Below are positions 9,958-18,570 of a stretch of 64,000 bases of DNA, piece after piece (positions within the stretch are counted from its first letter, which is position 1; every line of letters starts with the position of its first letter). A model generated the notes under the pieces. That model had not been told where the DNA came from. It searched no databases and was given only the letters and a program-made list of their open reading frames with translations. Origin of the DNA: a virus; the IMG/VR virus record IMGVR_UViG_3300008267_000003, positions 1-64,000 of that record. The stretch is one strand, 5' to 3'. A program made the position numbers and the translations under genes.

Positions 9958-12436
9958 ATGTTCCTGCCATCTTAATGAAGTCGGTAACAAGGTCGTTGTT
10001 AGGTCTAACGCTATTAATACTTGCACTACCACCTCCGCCACCACCGTTGGTGTTGTTGACGTTTGTAGTGTTGTAGGTTACGTTAATATTCTTAGCTGGT
10101 CCTTTCTTATCTTCACCAGGGCCACCAAGTACCGATGTCATGTTACGTAGATCACTTACTATATTCGATTTGAGTTCTGATCCATCTTTGAAAGCACCCA
10201 TTAATCCCTGTACAGCACCTTCGCTGAAGAATTTCATTTTTGTCTTTTCTTCTTTTGCATCTTCGCCACGTCGTTGCTCCAGTTCTTTATAACCTTGTTC
10301 TCTTGCGGCGCTATACGCTTGCATATACACTGAAGAATAGTTGGAGAGATTGGAGGTAACACTATCCATCATACCAGTTGAGTATCCACCAGGGCCAGCG
10401 TACAGCTTTGCCCTACCCCTGGCAGAGCTCTGGAGATGAGGACTGTATTTTTTATCACCACTCTCTGTGGTATAATACTGACCCCAGTTTTCCATATATT
10501 TTGCAACACCCTGGACATTTCCGCTGATAACCATTTGTTTAAGCTGAGGTGTTAAGCTGGAAGGATTCATGAAGGACATATCAGCAAGAGCTAATTGCTG
10601 ATCTTTTGTCAACTTGTCAAAAACATCTGCACCAATGAAATTTCTAGCATATCCAAAATGCTTTTTATGATCCTGCTCATACAACTTCATTACCTGCTCT
10701 TTTGTTAGCTGTTTAGGACCTTGCTCCGATACGCTTTGATCTTTTACATTACGTAGGTCAAGAGGAACAAGTTTACCGTCAATAAACACTCCACCAGCTT
10801 TTACCTCATCCGGTGTCAGTTTATGACCTATACCAATGGTTGGCTCTCCACCCTCAGCGCTTCGATATGGATTCTGCCTAATACCTTCTCGCTCACCTCT
10901 GTTGAGTATTTTTCGAATATCTGGATCATTTATATTCACACCATCCATATTCATATTGGGTACCACTTCATTAGCCTGAGTTTTTTCTCCTCTACGCTGT
11001 TTTCTAAGATCTCTCAGCTGTTCAACCGTTGTAGTTCCAGTAACAGTCTGTCTATCAAGACTTTCAGGTCTTTTTGGTGCCATACCAAGAAACTCAGCAG
11101 CTTTGTGAAGTGGCTGACCTATGAACTCACCCATTTTAGTTCCAGCAAGTGCTCCAAGAGAACCACTACCAAAAGTTGCAACCCTACCGCCACCCATTCC
11201 TCTTGTTGCGTACATTGCTAAGGTACTAAGAAGAGCACTAGAGGTCAAGCTTGCGGCTGCCATAGTCTTACCAGTACTCAGAAAATATTCCTTTTCCTGG
11301 GCAGTAATTAAATTCTCTCGCTCCATTTTGGATAGTATCTGCTCAATCATAGAAACATCCCAGAGATACATTGCTGCTGGAACTACCACTCCAATCACGT
11401 TAGCAATTTTATGATCAAAAACAAACTTTAAAAAATTAGCAGCTTTTGAACCACCACTTTTTTCAGCTTCAACAATAATCCTTGCTCCAACCAGATTTCC
11501 GGGCTTATCACTTAAACCATTTTTTGCTATCAGCTCGTATGTCTTTTTAATATCATCTGTTATAACAATTACAGGCCCGGACACACCCCTTGGTAACTGC
11601 CCACCCTTGACAAGATCGTACGCGCCTTTACCAGCAAGAACAGCTCCACCTGCAGTTATTACGTCACCTACATTTAAGCCACCCAGATTAACGTTTGGAG
11701 TTATCTTTTCTATAGCCCTCTTTCCAGCACCAACAAAATCTCCTATATCCTCCAATGAATCTTTCAGAGGACTAATGCTTTTTTCAATACTACCTACCAT
11801 GTCCTCCATAGCACGATTCATTACAGCGCCGACACCAGCAAAAGTGGCACTCATTTCAACACTGATATCCTGAAATAGGGATTTGATTGTTTCTCCTATC
11901 TTAGCAAAGAAAGGTTTTAGAGTATCAAAAATTCTGAGAAACATCCCACCAATAGCGTTGGTAAGTTTATTCTTGGTATCGGATGTTAAATTATCCCATA
12001 TAAACGCCTTGCCAAGAACACCAATAAGCGCTACCGGTAATACTCTACCCAGCACTGACATGATAGAGGATGTTAGATTAACAGTAGCACCAGCAGTAGC
12101 TGTAACTCCTCTACCAGCTAGACTGGCAGCGCCCCCAACACCTCTGCCAATAGCGGAAGTCAAGCTACCAATTGATCTAGTAATAGAAGAGGACAAAGAG
12201 CGAATGTCTCGAGACATCTCTCTTGTTTGTCTGACAACAGCTTGCTGCTCTCTTAGGTTTTGAGTAGCAACTCTTGTCTGGGTATTTGTAGCTGCTACAA
12301 CGGAGTTCAACGTTCTTGTCATCAATGAGAACTGTTGCTTCTGCTCATTACCCTGACGCAATTGTTGTATGCGCGCCGCGCGCATCTCTCTTAGTTGCTC
12401 AATGTAAGATACATTAGCTTTTTCTTCAGCTGCCAT
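9956..12436 (-). CDS. Tail tape-measure / gp29-like protein with embedded lysozyme domain
   Basis: The 826-residue protein has a helical Gln/Arg-rich N-terminus (1-80), hydrophobic Gly/Ala segments (about 95-145 and 350-440), a GH24-like lysozyme domain (about 510-690) and a Gly/Asn-rich end. In the lysozyme part, Glu517 in REGIR and Thr533 in PTIGIGH match T4 lysozyme Glu11 and Thr26, but the Asp20 position appears to be Ser526. It lies directly downstream of the tail chaperone on the same strand, the standard place for a tape measure. Because gp5 here lacks a lysozyme, this domain probably opens the peptidoglycan at injection. Confidence 0.75.
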   Translation of the reverse strand: MAAEEKANVSYIEQLREMRAARIQQLRQGNEQKQQFSLMTRTLNSVVAATNTQTRVATQNLREQQAVVRQTREMSRDIRSLSSSITRSIGSLTSAIGRGVGGAASLAGRGVTATAGATVNLTSSIMSVLGRVLPVALIGVLGKAFIWDNLTSDTKNKLTNAIGGMFLRIFDTLKPFFAKIGETIKSLFQDISVEMSATFAGVGAVMNRAMEDMVGSIEKSISPLKDSLEDIGDFVGAGKRAIEKITPNVNLGGLNVGDVITAGGAVLAGKGAYDLVKGGQLPRGVSGPVIVITDDIKKTYELIAKNGLSDKPGNLVGARIIVEAEKSGGSKAANFLKFVFDHKIANVIGVVVPAAMYLWDVSMIEQILSKMERENLITAQEKEYFLSTGKTMAAASLTSSALLSTLAMYATRGMGGGRVATFGSGSLGALAGTKMGEFIGQPLHKAAEFLGMAPKRPESLDRQTVTGTTTVEQLRDLRKQRRGEKTQANEVVPNMNMDGVNINDPDIRKILNRGEREGIRQNPYRSAEGGEPTIGIGHKLTPDEVKAGGVFIDGKLVPLDLRNVKDQSVSEQGPKQLTKEQVMKLYEQDHKKHFGYARNFIGADVFDKLTKDQQLALADMSFMNPSSLTPQLKQMVISGNVQGVAKYMENWGQYYTTESGDKKYSPHLQSSARGRAKLYAGPGGYSTGMMDSVTSNLSNYSSVYMQAYSAAREQGYKELEQRRGEDAKEEKTKMKFFSEGAVQGLMGAFKDGSELKSNIVSDLRNMTSVLGGPGEDKKGPAKNINVTYNTTNVNNTNGGGGGGSASINSVRPNNDLVTDFIKMAGT

Positions 12437-12616
12437 TCTTAGACGCTTCCTCTTGTTGTTTAATTAAATCTCTTAACAGTTGAATATAAATATCTCTCTC
12501 AAAAGGTATCAGATTTTCAACTTCAGATATTTGGTAGTGGTGGTGCTGAGCCAACGCGAAAACAACTTGGTAGTAATTTTCAAGAGTGTTATGACTCAGC
12601 CCAAGATAAAAAAATC
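12426..12616 (-). CDS. -1 frameshift extension of the tail assembly chaperone
   Basis: On the minus strand the chaperone gene ends at a run of seven T (plus-strand A 12608-12614), read GAT TTT TTT ATC then LG-stop. Slipping back one base gives TAT CTT GGG and a 50-plus-codon open frame, including ENYYQVVFALAQHHHY and IPFERDIYIQLLRDLI, ending TGA at 12428-12426. Such His-rich helical extensions are typical of the second half of tail chaperones (lambda gpG-gpT type). It has no start codon or ribosome site of its own that I can see, and it overlaps the tape-measure start by 11 bases. Confidence 0.7.
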
Positions 12617-13306
12617 TTCAATTGTTCTTAGCTCAATAGTTCTTTCAGTTCCCTTTTTATTAACATACTCAATTTTGTAATACATTTTAGGCATTGTATT
12701 AAAGAACTCTTCAAACTGCTTCAATACGCTGACTGGAAGGTTCTCAATGAATACATCCATCTCTTCCTTCTTTATATCGGATAATTCACTGATGTTGTCC
12801 CCATCAAAGTAGTTCTCCATACAACCTCTAATCATATGGAACAGAACATTGGTTATATCAGTTTCTTGAACAACCTGAGCCATTAGCGAGGCTGTTGGGT
12901 ATCTCATTGTAATACCACTTGTTTCAGAGATGTTAATTACGTTAGTATGCTTTTCATCCTCAATGATTTTAATATCTTCAACATCAACGTCAAACTTGTA
13001 GACCTCTTCATCCTCCAAGTCCGTGTAACTTAGCTCAATAACATTGTTAACTGATTTACCACGCAGTCTTAAAAATAGATACTCCAAATCAAATGAAGCA
13101 AGTTTGTTGGTATCAACTACTCCATCCACATCGCAGTTCGAGATAACTTGTTTTAATACATTAATAACATCAGCCTTATCATCACTTTCTTTTGCCATTA
13201 GAAGGATCTTTTCCTCTTTGACTAGAAACGGGCGAAATCTGACTTTTTGTTTTGTTGAGGGTACTACCATCTCAAATGTTGGATGCATCAATTTAGGCAA
13301 ACTCAT
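12596..13306 (-). CDS. gp26: Baseplate hub / tail assembly chaperone (gp26-like)
   Basis: The 236-residue protein starts MSLPKLMHPTFEMVVPSTKQ and resembles gp26-type hub assembly proteins of marine T4-like phages. AAGGAG precedes the start. Its position just before the tape measure, with an overlapping -1 frame at its 3' end, indicates the role of a tail assembly chaperone that coats the tape measure while the tube forms. T4 itself has separate gp26 and gp51; whether this protein combines both roles is inference. Confidence 0.7.
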   Translation of the reverse strand: MSLPKLMHPTFEMVVPSTKQKVRFRPFLVKEEKILLMAKESDDKADVINVLKQVISNCDVDGVVDTNKLASFDLEYLFLRLRGKSVNNVIELSYTDLEDEEVYKFDVDVEDIKIIEDEKHTNVINISETSGITMRYPTASLMAQVVQETDITNVLFHMIRGCMENYFDGDNISELSDIKKEEMDVFIENLPVSVLKQFEEFFNTMPKMYYKIEYVNKKGTERTIELRTIEDFFILG

Positions 13307-13351
13307 AACTACTCCTTAATAAAATAAAATAGTAAACTATAATTCAAATGT

Positions 13352-14164
13352 TCAACGTCCAAAGTTTGAGCTGTTTCTCACTGTTAGACTTGTGGCTGCT
13401 GATGTACTCTCTCCCTCTTCACTCTTAGGTGCTGTCGTATACCAATCACGGTAAGAGAAATTCACAGTGAATTCAGCAATCACATTACTTGCTTCACTGG
13501 ATAGAGTTATCTCACTCATTGAATTTGGATATGCATCAATTAAAACAACCCTTGATGCTTCTTCAAGATTTGATTCTTTGATAAAAGCAGAACTGAATAG
13601 AGAACCTATAAATGGTGTTTGGGTTGCAGTGGAGATAGCAGCAATAGCTCCTTGAGCTAAATCTTTAACACCTATCCCAAGAAATTTTTTACTAGCGTAT
13701 TGATCTTTCTTGCCTTTAAGAAGCACGATGTTTATGTCTGTTTGGTAGGAGCTTTTATATCTTAGTTGGTGAAACCTGTCCTGGCCCGGTACAAATCTAT
13801 CATGGCTGAAAGAGTAAATAGCACCAATCCAATATTGATAGAACATACGAAGTATCTGCTCACTATCGGAAAGGAATGTCATACTAACATCACCGTAGGT
13901 ACCGCCAACCGGCATTTTAATATTAGGACCTATCCCAAACCTTTTGTTATCATTTAAGTTTAATGAGAAAGAAGGCATGGAAACATTCTTGCAGAAATGA
14001 GTAAGAAGTCTTCCACTATCTGTACTACAGTACAAATCTAGATATCCATCAAGAACAGTTTGATCAGCAAATACCTTAGGTCGTCCAAACTCAACTAAAT
14101 ATAAATTTGGACGCTGTAAATCGTGTTTGTTAACCGATGCTTTGAATTGGTTGATGTTGAGCAT
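13352..14164 (-). CDS. gp54: Tail-tube-like baseplate protein (gp54-like)
   Basis: The 270-residue product has the fold signature of tube-initiator proteins: an N-terminal LYLVEFGRPKVF region, MPSFSLNLNDNKRFGIG, a WIGAIYSF stretch and a C-terminal FTVNFSYRDWYT. gp54 starts tail-tube polymerisation on the baseplate; the fold is shared with gp19, gp48 and gp3, so the exact number is less certain than the class. It starts two bases after its upstream neighbour and belongs to the minus-strand tail operon. Confidence 0.65.
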   Translation of the reverse strand: MLNINQFKASVNKHDLQRPNLYLVEFGRPKVFADQTVLDGYLDLYCSTDSGRLLTHFCKNVSMPSFSLNLNDNKRFGIGPNIKMPVGGTYGDVSMTFLSDSEQILRMFYQYWIGAIYSFSHDRFVPGQDRFHQLRYKSSYQTDINIVLLKGKKDQYASKKFLGIGVKDLAQGAIAAISTATQTPFIGSLFSSAFIKESNLEEASRVVLIDAYPNSMSEITLSSEASNVIAEFTVNFSYRDWYTTAPKSEEGESTSAATSLTVRNSSNFGR

Positions 14165-14166
14165 TG

Positions 14167-14703
14167 TTACTTTCTGTATACAAAATCATCAAGTGGAAGC
14201 ATGAGAGCCTTAGCCCACTCGGAAGGACTTATCTGGAGAAATCTAGATCTTACATGGCTATTTAGGTACCTTTTCACACATGGTTCAAACAGCTTTGCTT
14301 TTGATACAGACTTCAAAAGTCTATAGTTTAAATTGAGTCTAGCGTCGTTACTCAATCCCTTGTCATTCACAAGACTCATTAAATTATCAAGTAACCGTGC
14401 TCTTTGCATATATGGTATATAATGAAAGTTCAATCCGTAGAATCCACTTTCAGCGTGGTCAAAGGGAAATATTAATGGGAACCTATCATATAGCGGAAGA
14501 GTCTTTTTATGTTTGGGATCATAGTGAAACAGATACATCTTACCAATTTGAATACCGGATTTCAGTCCAGATTTGGCATTATCTATGATTGAATCGGTAG
14601 GGCGGCTGACATTTTTAAAGGTATCCTCAAACCACTTGGACGCATCGACAATCTGACCCTTAGATATAGACTGCTTGAGCATTTGTTCGTATGTTATTGC
14701 CAT
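14167..14703 (-). CDS. Conserved T4-like structural protein of unknown role
   Basis: The 178-residue product contains GKMYLFHYDPKHKKTLPLYDRFPL followed by GFYGLNFHYIPYMQRARLL (given as two separate motifs), patterns shared by marine T4-like phages next to gp4. In T4 the neighbours of gene 4 are genes 2 and 53, so a DNA-end or head-completion role is possible from position only. Residue conservation is clear but function is not established. It overlaps gp4 by one base. Confidence 0.6.
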   Translation of the reverse strand: MAITYEQMLKQSISKGQIVDASKWFEDTFKNVSRPTDSIIDNAKSGLKSGIQIGKMYLFHYDPKHKKTLPLYDRFPLIFPFDHAESGFYGLNFHYIPYMQRARLLDNLMSLVNDKGLSNDARLNLNYRLLKSVSKAKLFEPCVKRYLNSHVRSRFLQISPSEWAKALMLPLDDFVYRK

Positions 14704-15140
14704 TACTTTATTCCTAGGTCATCTTCCGTTAAAATTTGAAACGTCCATTTTCTCTCCTCGCAAAAATGCTTTGCATACTTCCATTTAGAGCTATTTATTC
14801 CCCACCTCTTAACTTCATTAATATATGCTTTAGTTGGTTTGGTTTTAATCTTTGGTGGTGTAGTTTGACTCTTAGGTTTTATTTCTATAACTACAGTTTC
14901 CAGCAGACCATCTTTGTTTCTTTTTTTCACCCAAAAATCAGGGAAATATCTGTGGACCCTATTATCTATGGGCGATAAATAAGGTATTGAGAATTCTTCG
15001 CTAGCCCACTCTACAACATCCGGATGCGCATCCAAATAGCTCATGAATTTACACTCCCAAAGAGAGCGATAAATAATATTAGAGGAATCCCCTTTATACT
15101 TTTTTGGATTTCTAGGTTTGAATATTCCGGAATAACTCAT
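14703..15140 (-). CDS. gp4: Head completion protein gp4 (nuclease fold)
   Basis: The 145-residue protein begins MSYSGIFKPRNPKKYKG and continues NIIYRSLWE, the typical start of T4-like gp4. A PD-(D/E)xK-type nuclease core is visible: YFPDFWV then VVIEIKPKS. gp4 completes the filled head before tail joining. The start at 15140 is preferred over a longer frame to 15194, because the longer form would run into the gp48 gene and adds a Cys-rich stretch not seen in the family. The start codons of gp4 and gp48 are only nine bases apart. Confidence 0.85.
   Translation of the reverse strand: MSYSGIFKPRNPKKYKGDSSNIIYRSLWECKFMSYLDAHPDVVEWASEEFSIPYLSPIDNRVHRYFPDFWVKKRNKDGLLETVVIEIKPKSQTTPPKIKTKPTKAYINEVKRWGINSSKWKYAKHFCEERKWTFQILTEDDLGIK
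15068..15075 (+). promoter_or_regulatory. Candidate late promoter for the baseplate operon
   Basis: GATAAATA, one mismatch from TATAAATA, lies on the plus strand inside the gp4 coding region, 75 bases before the gp48 start. With only nine bases between the divergent starts, the promoter of the rightward late operon must lie in this region. One mismatch leaves it uncertain. Confidence 0.35.
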
Positions 15141-15149
15141 AGGATTTAA

Positions 15150-16358
15150 ATGGCAACTGGTACAATTAGTTCTGGTGTGTATGGATCTTCCCAAGCTGGG
15201 GTAGATGCTCAGAAGCTAGCTATTAGAAAATACGAAAACACCACGGTCCAACACTCAGATGACCGTGGGTGGGTCATGTATAAAAAAACAGAAGAGCCTG
15301 CTTTACCTGATGAAATTATTGAGGAGAAAAGACAGACAGAGCTCGTTGGTGAGCTGAGCCCTATAGTGTATCCTCCCAACCTCAGTGACAATTTTTATAT
15401 TGGGTTCAATGCGTATAGCTATAATAACGACCCAAAGTATAAACGAGCTAATGAAGTAACTAGAACATTCAAACTAAACAAGTCAGTGTATCTTCCTCTT
15501 CCAGCAAACATTACCGATTCCTACGCTGCTAGTTATAATTCTGAAAATCTGTATTTCTTTGGCAATGCTCTCAAAGGTCAGTTTGATAACCTAATGCAAC
15601 AAAACGGTACAAAGAGTGTTAGTAACATTATGAATAAAGAGTCGCTTAATAAAGCGGTCTCTGGATTAGCAGATGTTATAGAAAACACTTCTGCTGCTGA
15701 TATAGGTGCTATAGGTGGTACTTATCTAATGTCGGGAATGGGTGGACCATTAGCTGGAGCAGCAAAAGCTTCATTTCAGGTTACAACTAATCCTCATCCA
15801 GTTATGATTTATAGTGGAACAGGATTCAAGTCTTTCTCTTTCAGCTGGGTGTTCTACCCTGAAACCTACCAAGAGTCTGAGCTAATCAAAACCATAGTAG
15901 GTTACTTCAGAAGAGAAATGCTTCCAGAGCAGCATGAAAAATATTCGTCAATACTTAAGACACCTGCAATATTTGAAATAAAAATGGCGCCTGATGATCA
16001 TACCAAGAAATTTAAAAAGTGTGTGATCACTGGAATGGATGTTAACTATACTCCGGCAGGACCGGCCTTCATCTTTAATGATCTGGAAGATCAAGGGGAT
16101 GCAAGAGTTCCAGCAGCTGTATCTCTAACTCTCAACTTCCAAGAAATTGAAGTATGGCTTGCTAATGACTTCCACGAGACAGAAGAAAAGTTATTTGATT
16201 TTAAAACATCAAAAAGTATGATGAAAGTTCCTACTGCTATTCCGGGTCCAGTACCGGGTTCTGGACTTAATGGAAGCGATACTGGTGGCGGTAGTGAATT
16301 ACCACCTATTGAAGATAGGTCAAGGGGTGCACGTGCATATCCTGATGGATCAATTTAA
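15150..16358 (+). CDS. gp48: Baseplate tail-tube cap protein gp48
   Basis: The 402-residue protein has FSFSWVFYPETYQESELI and IVGYFRREMLPEQ, signature segments of gp48 of marine T4-like phages, and a central Gly/Ala-rich segment. gp48 sits on the baseplate hub and, with gp54, starts tube and sheath growth. AGGA (15141-15144) is the ribosome site. The C-terminal 40 residues are Pro/Gly/Ser-rich. It opens a rightward run of structural genes that continues to the end of the window. Confidence 0.8.
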   Translation: MATGTISSGVYGSSQAGVDAQKLAIRKYENTTVQHSDDRGWVMYKKTEEPALPDEIIEEKRQTELVGELSPIVYPPNLSDNFYIGFNAYSYNNDPKYKRANEVTRTFKLNKSVYLPLPANITDSYAASYNSENLYFFGNALKGQFDNLMQQNGTKSVSNIMNKESLNKAVSGLADVIENTSAADIGAIGGTYLMSGMGGPLAGAAKASFQVTTNPHPVMIYSGTGFKSFSFSWVFYPETYQESELIKTIVGYFRREMLPEQHEKYSSILKTPAIFEIKMAPDDHTKKFKKCVITGMDVNYTPAGPAFIFNDLEDQGDARVPAAVSLTLNFQEIEVWLANDFHETEEKLFDFKTSKSMMKVPTAIPGPVPGSGLNGSDTGGGSELPPIEDRSRGARAYPDGSI

Positions 16359-16399
16359 TACTAATAAGCACATTAACTTAAACTCATGTCAAGGTAAAA

Positions 16400-17269
16400 A
16401 TGGCAGATAATTATTTCAGACACTACCCGCTTACATCTTTCAGTAATACAGTTGCTGTTAATTTACTTGCTAAAGTTTCATTTAAAAAAGACTTCGACAA
16501 AAATTACTACACGTTTCACCCATACACAATAAAAGAGGGTGATAGGCCTGACATTATAGCCTACCTATACTACGGAGATCCTGGATATGACTGGATAGTC
16601 TACTACAGTAATAACATAGTTGATCCTTATCATGATTGGTACTTAGATCAAGAGACCTTTAAAAAATTCATAGAAGACAAGTATGGTTCAATATACAAAG
16701 CTCAATCAAAAGTTAAGTTTTATAGAACAAACTACTATGATGATTTTTCAATAATAACAACAGCCTACTACAACAGCTTGTCCAATGTTCAAAAGAACTA
16801 CTGGTCTCCTATCATGGGTGTCAACAATAGTGTTTCTAATTACGAACGTAAAAAGGAAGAGGTTATCAGAACCACTAATAGAACGCTGTCTTTAACTGTT
16901 AGTAATGTTGGAAATACTGAGTTTCAGCTTTTAGAAAATGTATATCAGCTTAGCGGCGGTGTAAAGTCTGCTGTTGGGACTCTCAGAGGTATAAGCACGG
17001 ATAAGCTAACTCTAACAATAGATAATATTCAAGGTACATTCTCCAATACAGTAAATGTTAAGGGTGATGATAGCCTAGCAAACGCGACTGTCTCAAGTGT
17101 AGCAACTCTTTCAACAAATATATCTAACGAAGAGATTAATTATTATGTTCCTGTTACCTATTGGGATGTTGAGACAGAGAAAAACGAAAAGAAAAAGAAT
17201 ATTCTTTTATTAGATCCAGTTTATGTAGATGATATTGTTCAACAATTTAAACTATTAATGTCCTCATAA
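16400..17269 (+). CDS. gp53: Baseplate wedge protein gp53
   Basis: The 289-residue protein contains the LysM-like gp53 core: IKEGDRPDIIAYLYYGDPGYDW (two halves IKEGDRPDIIA and YLYYGDPGYDWIV), NNIVDPYHDWYL and FKKFIEDKYGS. gp53 joins wedges in the baseplate. Its stop overlaps the next start (TAATG at 17267). Confidence 0.85.
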   Translation: MADNYFRHYPLTSFSNTVAVNLLAKVSFKKDFDKNYYTFHPYTIKEGDRPDIIAYLYYGDPGYDWIVYYSNNIVDPYHDWYLDQETFKKFIEDKYGSIYKAQSKVKFYRTNYYDDFSIITTAYYNSLSNVQKNYWSPIMGVNNSVSNYERKKEEVIRTTNRTLSLTVSNVGNTEFQLLENVYQLSGGVKSAVGTLRGISTDKLTLTIDNIQGTFSNTVNVKGDDSLANATVSSVATLSTNISNEEINYYVPVTYWDVETEKNEKKKNILLLDPVYVDDIVQQFKLLMSS

Positions 17270-18570
17270 TGAGCTTAAGTCCCGGTCAGTGTTTAATTAA
17301 AAGTATTTCCATAACAAACAGCGATGGAAAAACTATTTCAAAAGACAATGGTTTTTTTGAATACCTTCACTCAATAGATATCTACGAGAGTATTTTTACA
17401 CCGTACATTTTAGCAGATTTATTCATTACAGACGGATCTAGCTTGAGAGAACGTTTTAATTTCTCTGGAAATGAAGATTTTGCGATAGAATTTTTAGGTT
17501 ATGGAAATGACCAACCATTACGTTATGAGATGAAGGTTGTTGAGATAAAAACAATGCTGGTTAGTAATAACCTAAGAAGTAAAAACATTGCAATAAGGCT
17601 AGCAAGTAAAGAGTTGATTATAAATTCTGCTCAGAAGGTTTCGAAAAGCTATTCATCTTCAGCCAAAGACATTGTATCAGATATACTATTCAACAATATT
17701 GGAACAAAAAAACAACTAACATATGAGTCAACAAAAGATTTACCGGTAACTGTCATTCCCTTCATGAGTCCTTTTGAGGGTATTGATTTTGTGAGAAAGA
17801 GATGTGTATCAGACACTTACGCATCGTCGGTGTTTTTGTTTTTTGAGAACGCTAATGGATATTATTTTACAGCATTAGAAGCAATAATAAAAAATAAAAA
17901 CATTTTTAATGGTGTACCAGAAATTCCGATTTACTTTCAAAAAGAAGATGTTTCATCCAATATTAAAGATACAGCTTCTGCAACATCAGATTCTAAATCC
18001 AATCTCCTCTTCGCAAACTATACTGTAAATTCCCCTGTAAATGTTAACCATTTAGTGGATGATGGTGGTTTAAATAACGATATTCATCAGTTCGATTTTA
18101 CAACCAAGCAGGTTAGTAGAAGACAGTTTCAAAATAAGCCCAACTCAAAAGTATTTGAAGAGCTTACTAATGGAAATAATACAATATTGACTAATAACAT
18201 TTTTGATGCATATTCAAGCGGTAAAAGAAAGCCCATGTTTATTCCGTTTGCGTTGTACAAAGAGTCAGAAAATAAAACAAGTAACTTTTTATTTGACGTA
18301 CTACCTGAACGAGTGTGCCTTTCGAACATTTTTACACAGCAAAGAACATATATTGACATTCCAGGTAACACAAAGCTGTTAGCTGGAAGCGTTATAAACC
18401 TAGAAGTACCGAGGCACGATTCCTTGGAGCTTAACAAGACGAGAAATGAAATAGACAGTGGGTATTATATTGTTTCCTCCGTGAAGCATTCCATAACTCT
18501 TACTGAAGATACTAAATTCAGTTCACATTTAGAATTAATGAGACATGGTAGAGGAGTATTTGAGCAATGA
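17269..18570 (+). CDS. Baseplate hub protein (gp27-like)
   Basis: This 433-residue protein follows gp53 and precedes the gp5 spike gene, the position of a gp27-type hub protein. It begins with a beta-rich region (IKSISITNSDGKTI and IDIYESIFTPYILADLFI) and has FEGIDFVRKRC, a pattern of hub proteins that carry the central spike. No lysozyme or other enzyme domain is visible. It overlaps gp5 by four bases. The family assignment is by pattern and synteny. Confidence 0.65.
   Translation: MSLSPGQCLIKSISITNSDGKTISKDNGFFEYLHSIDIYESIFTPYILADLFITDGSSLRERFNFSGNEDFAIEFLGYGNDQPLRYEMKVVEIKTMLVSNNLRSKNIAIRLASKELIINSAQKVSKSYSSSAKDIVSDILFNNIGTKKQLTYESTKDLPVTVIPFMSPFEGIDFVRKRCVSDTYASSVFLFFENANGYYFTALEAIIKNKNIFNGVPEIPIYFQKEDVSSNIKDTASATSDSKSNLLFANYTVNSPVNVNHLVDDGGLNNDIHQFDFTTKQVSRRQFQNKPNSKVFEELTNGNNTILTNNIFDAYSSGKRKPMFIPFALYKESENKTSNFLFDVLPERVCLSNIFTQQRTYIDIPGNTKLLAGSVINLEVPRHDSLELNKTRNEIDSGYYIVSSVKHSITLTEDTKFSSHLELMRHGRGVFEQ

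Noticed and set aside
11607-12263. Plus-strand open frames opposite the tape-measure gene
   Set aside because: They are antisense shadows of a long Ala/Gly/Ser-rich gene, with no ribosome sites.
12485-12492. Perfect TATAAATA on the plus strand
   Set aside because: It lies inside minus-strand coding sequence (the frameshift extension, codons for DIYIQ) and would fire against the tail operon with no plus-strand gene downstream.
15141-15194. Longer N-terminus for gp4 on the minus strand
   Set aside because: It would overlap the gp48 start and add Cys-rich residues not typical of gp4; MSYSGIFKP is the standard family start.
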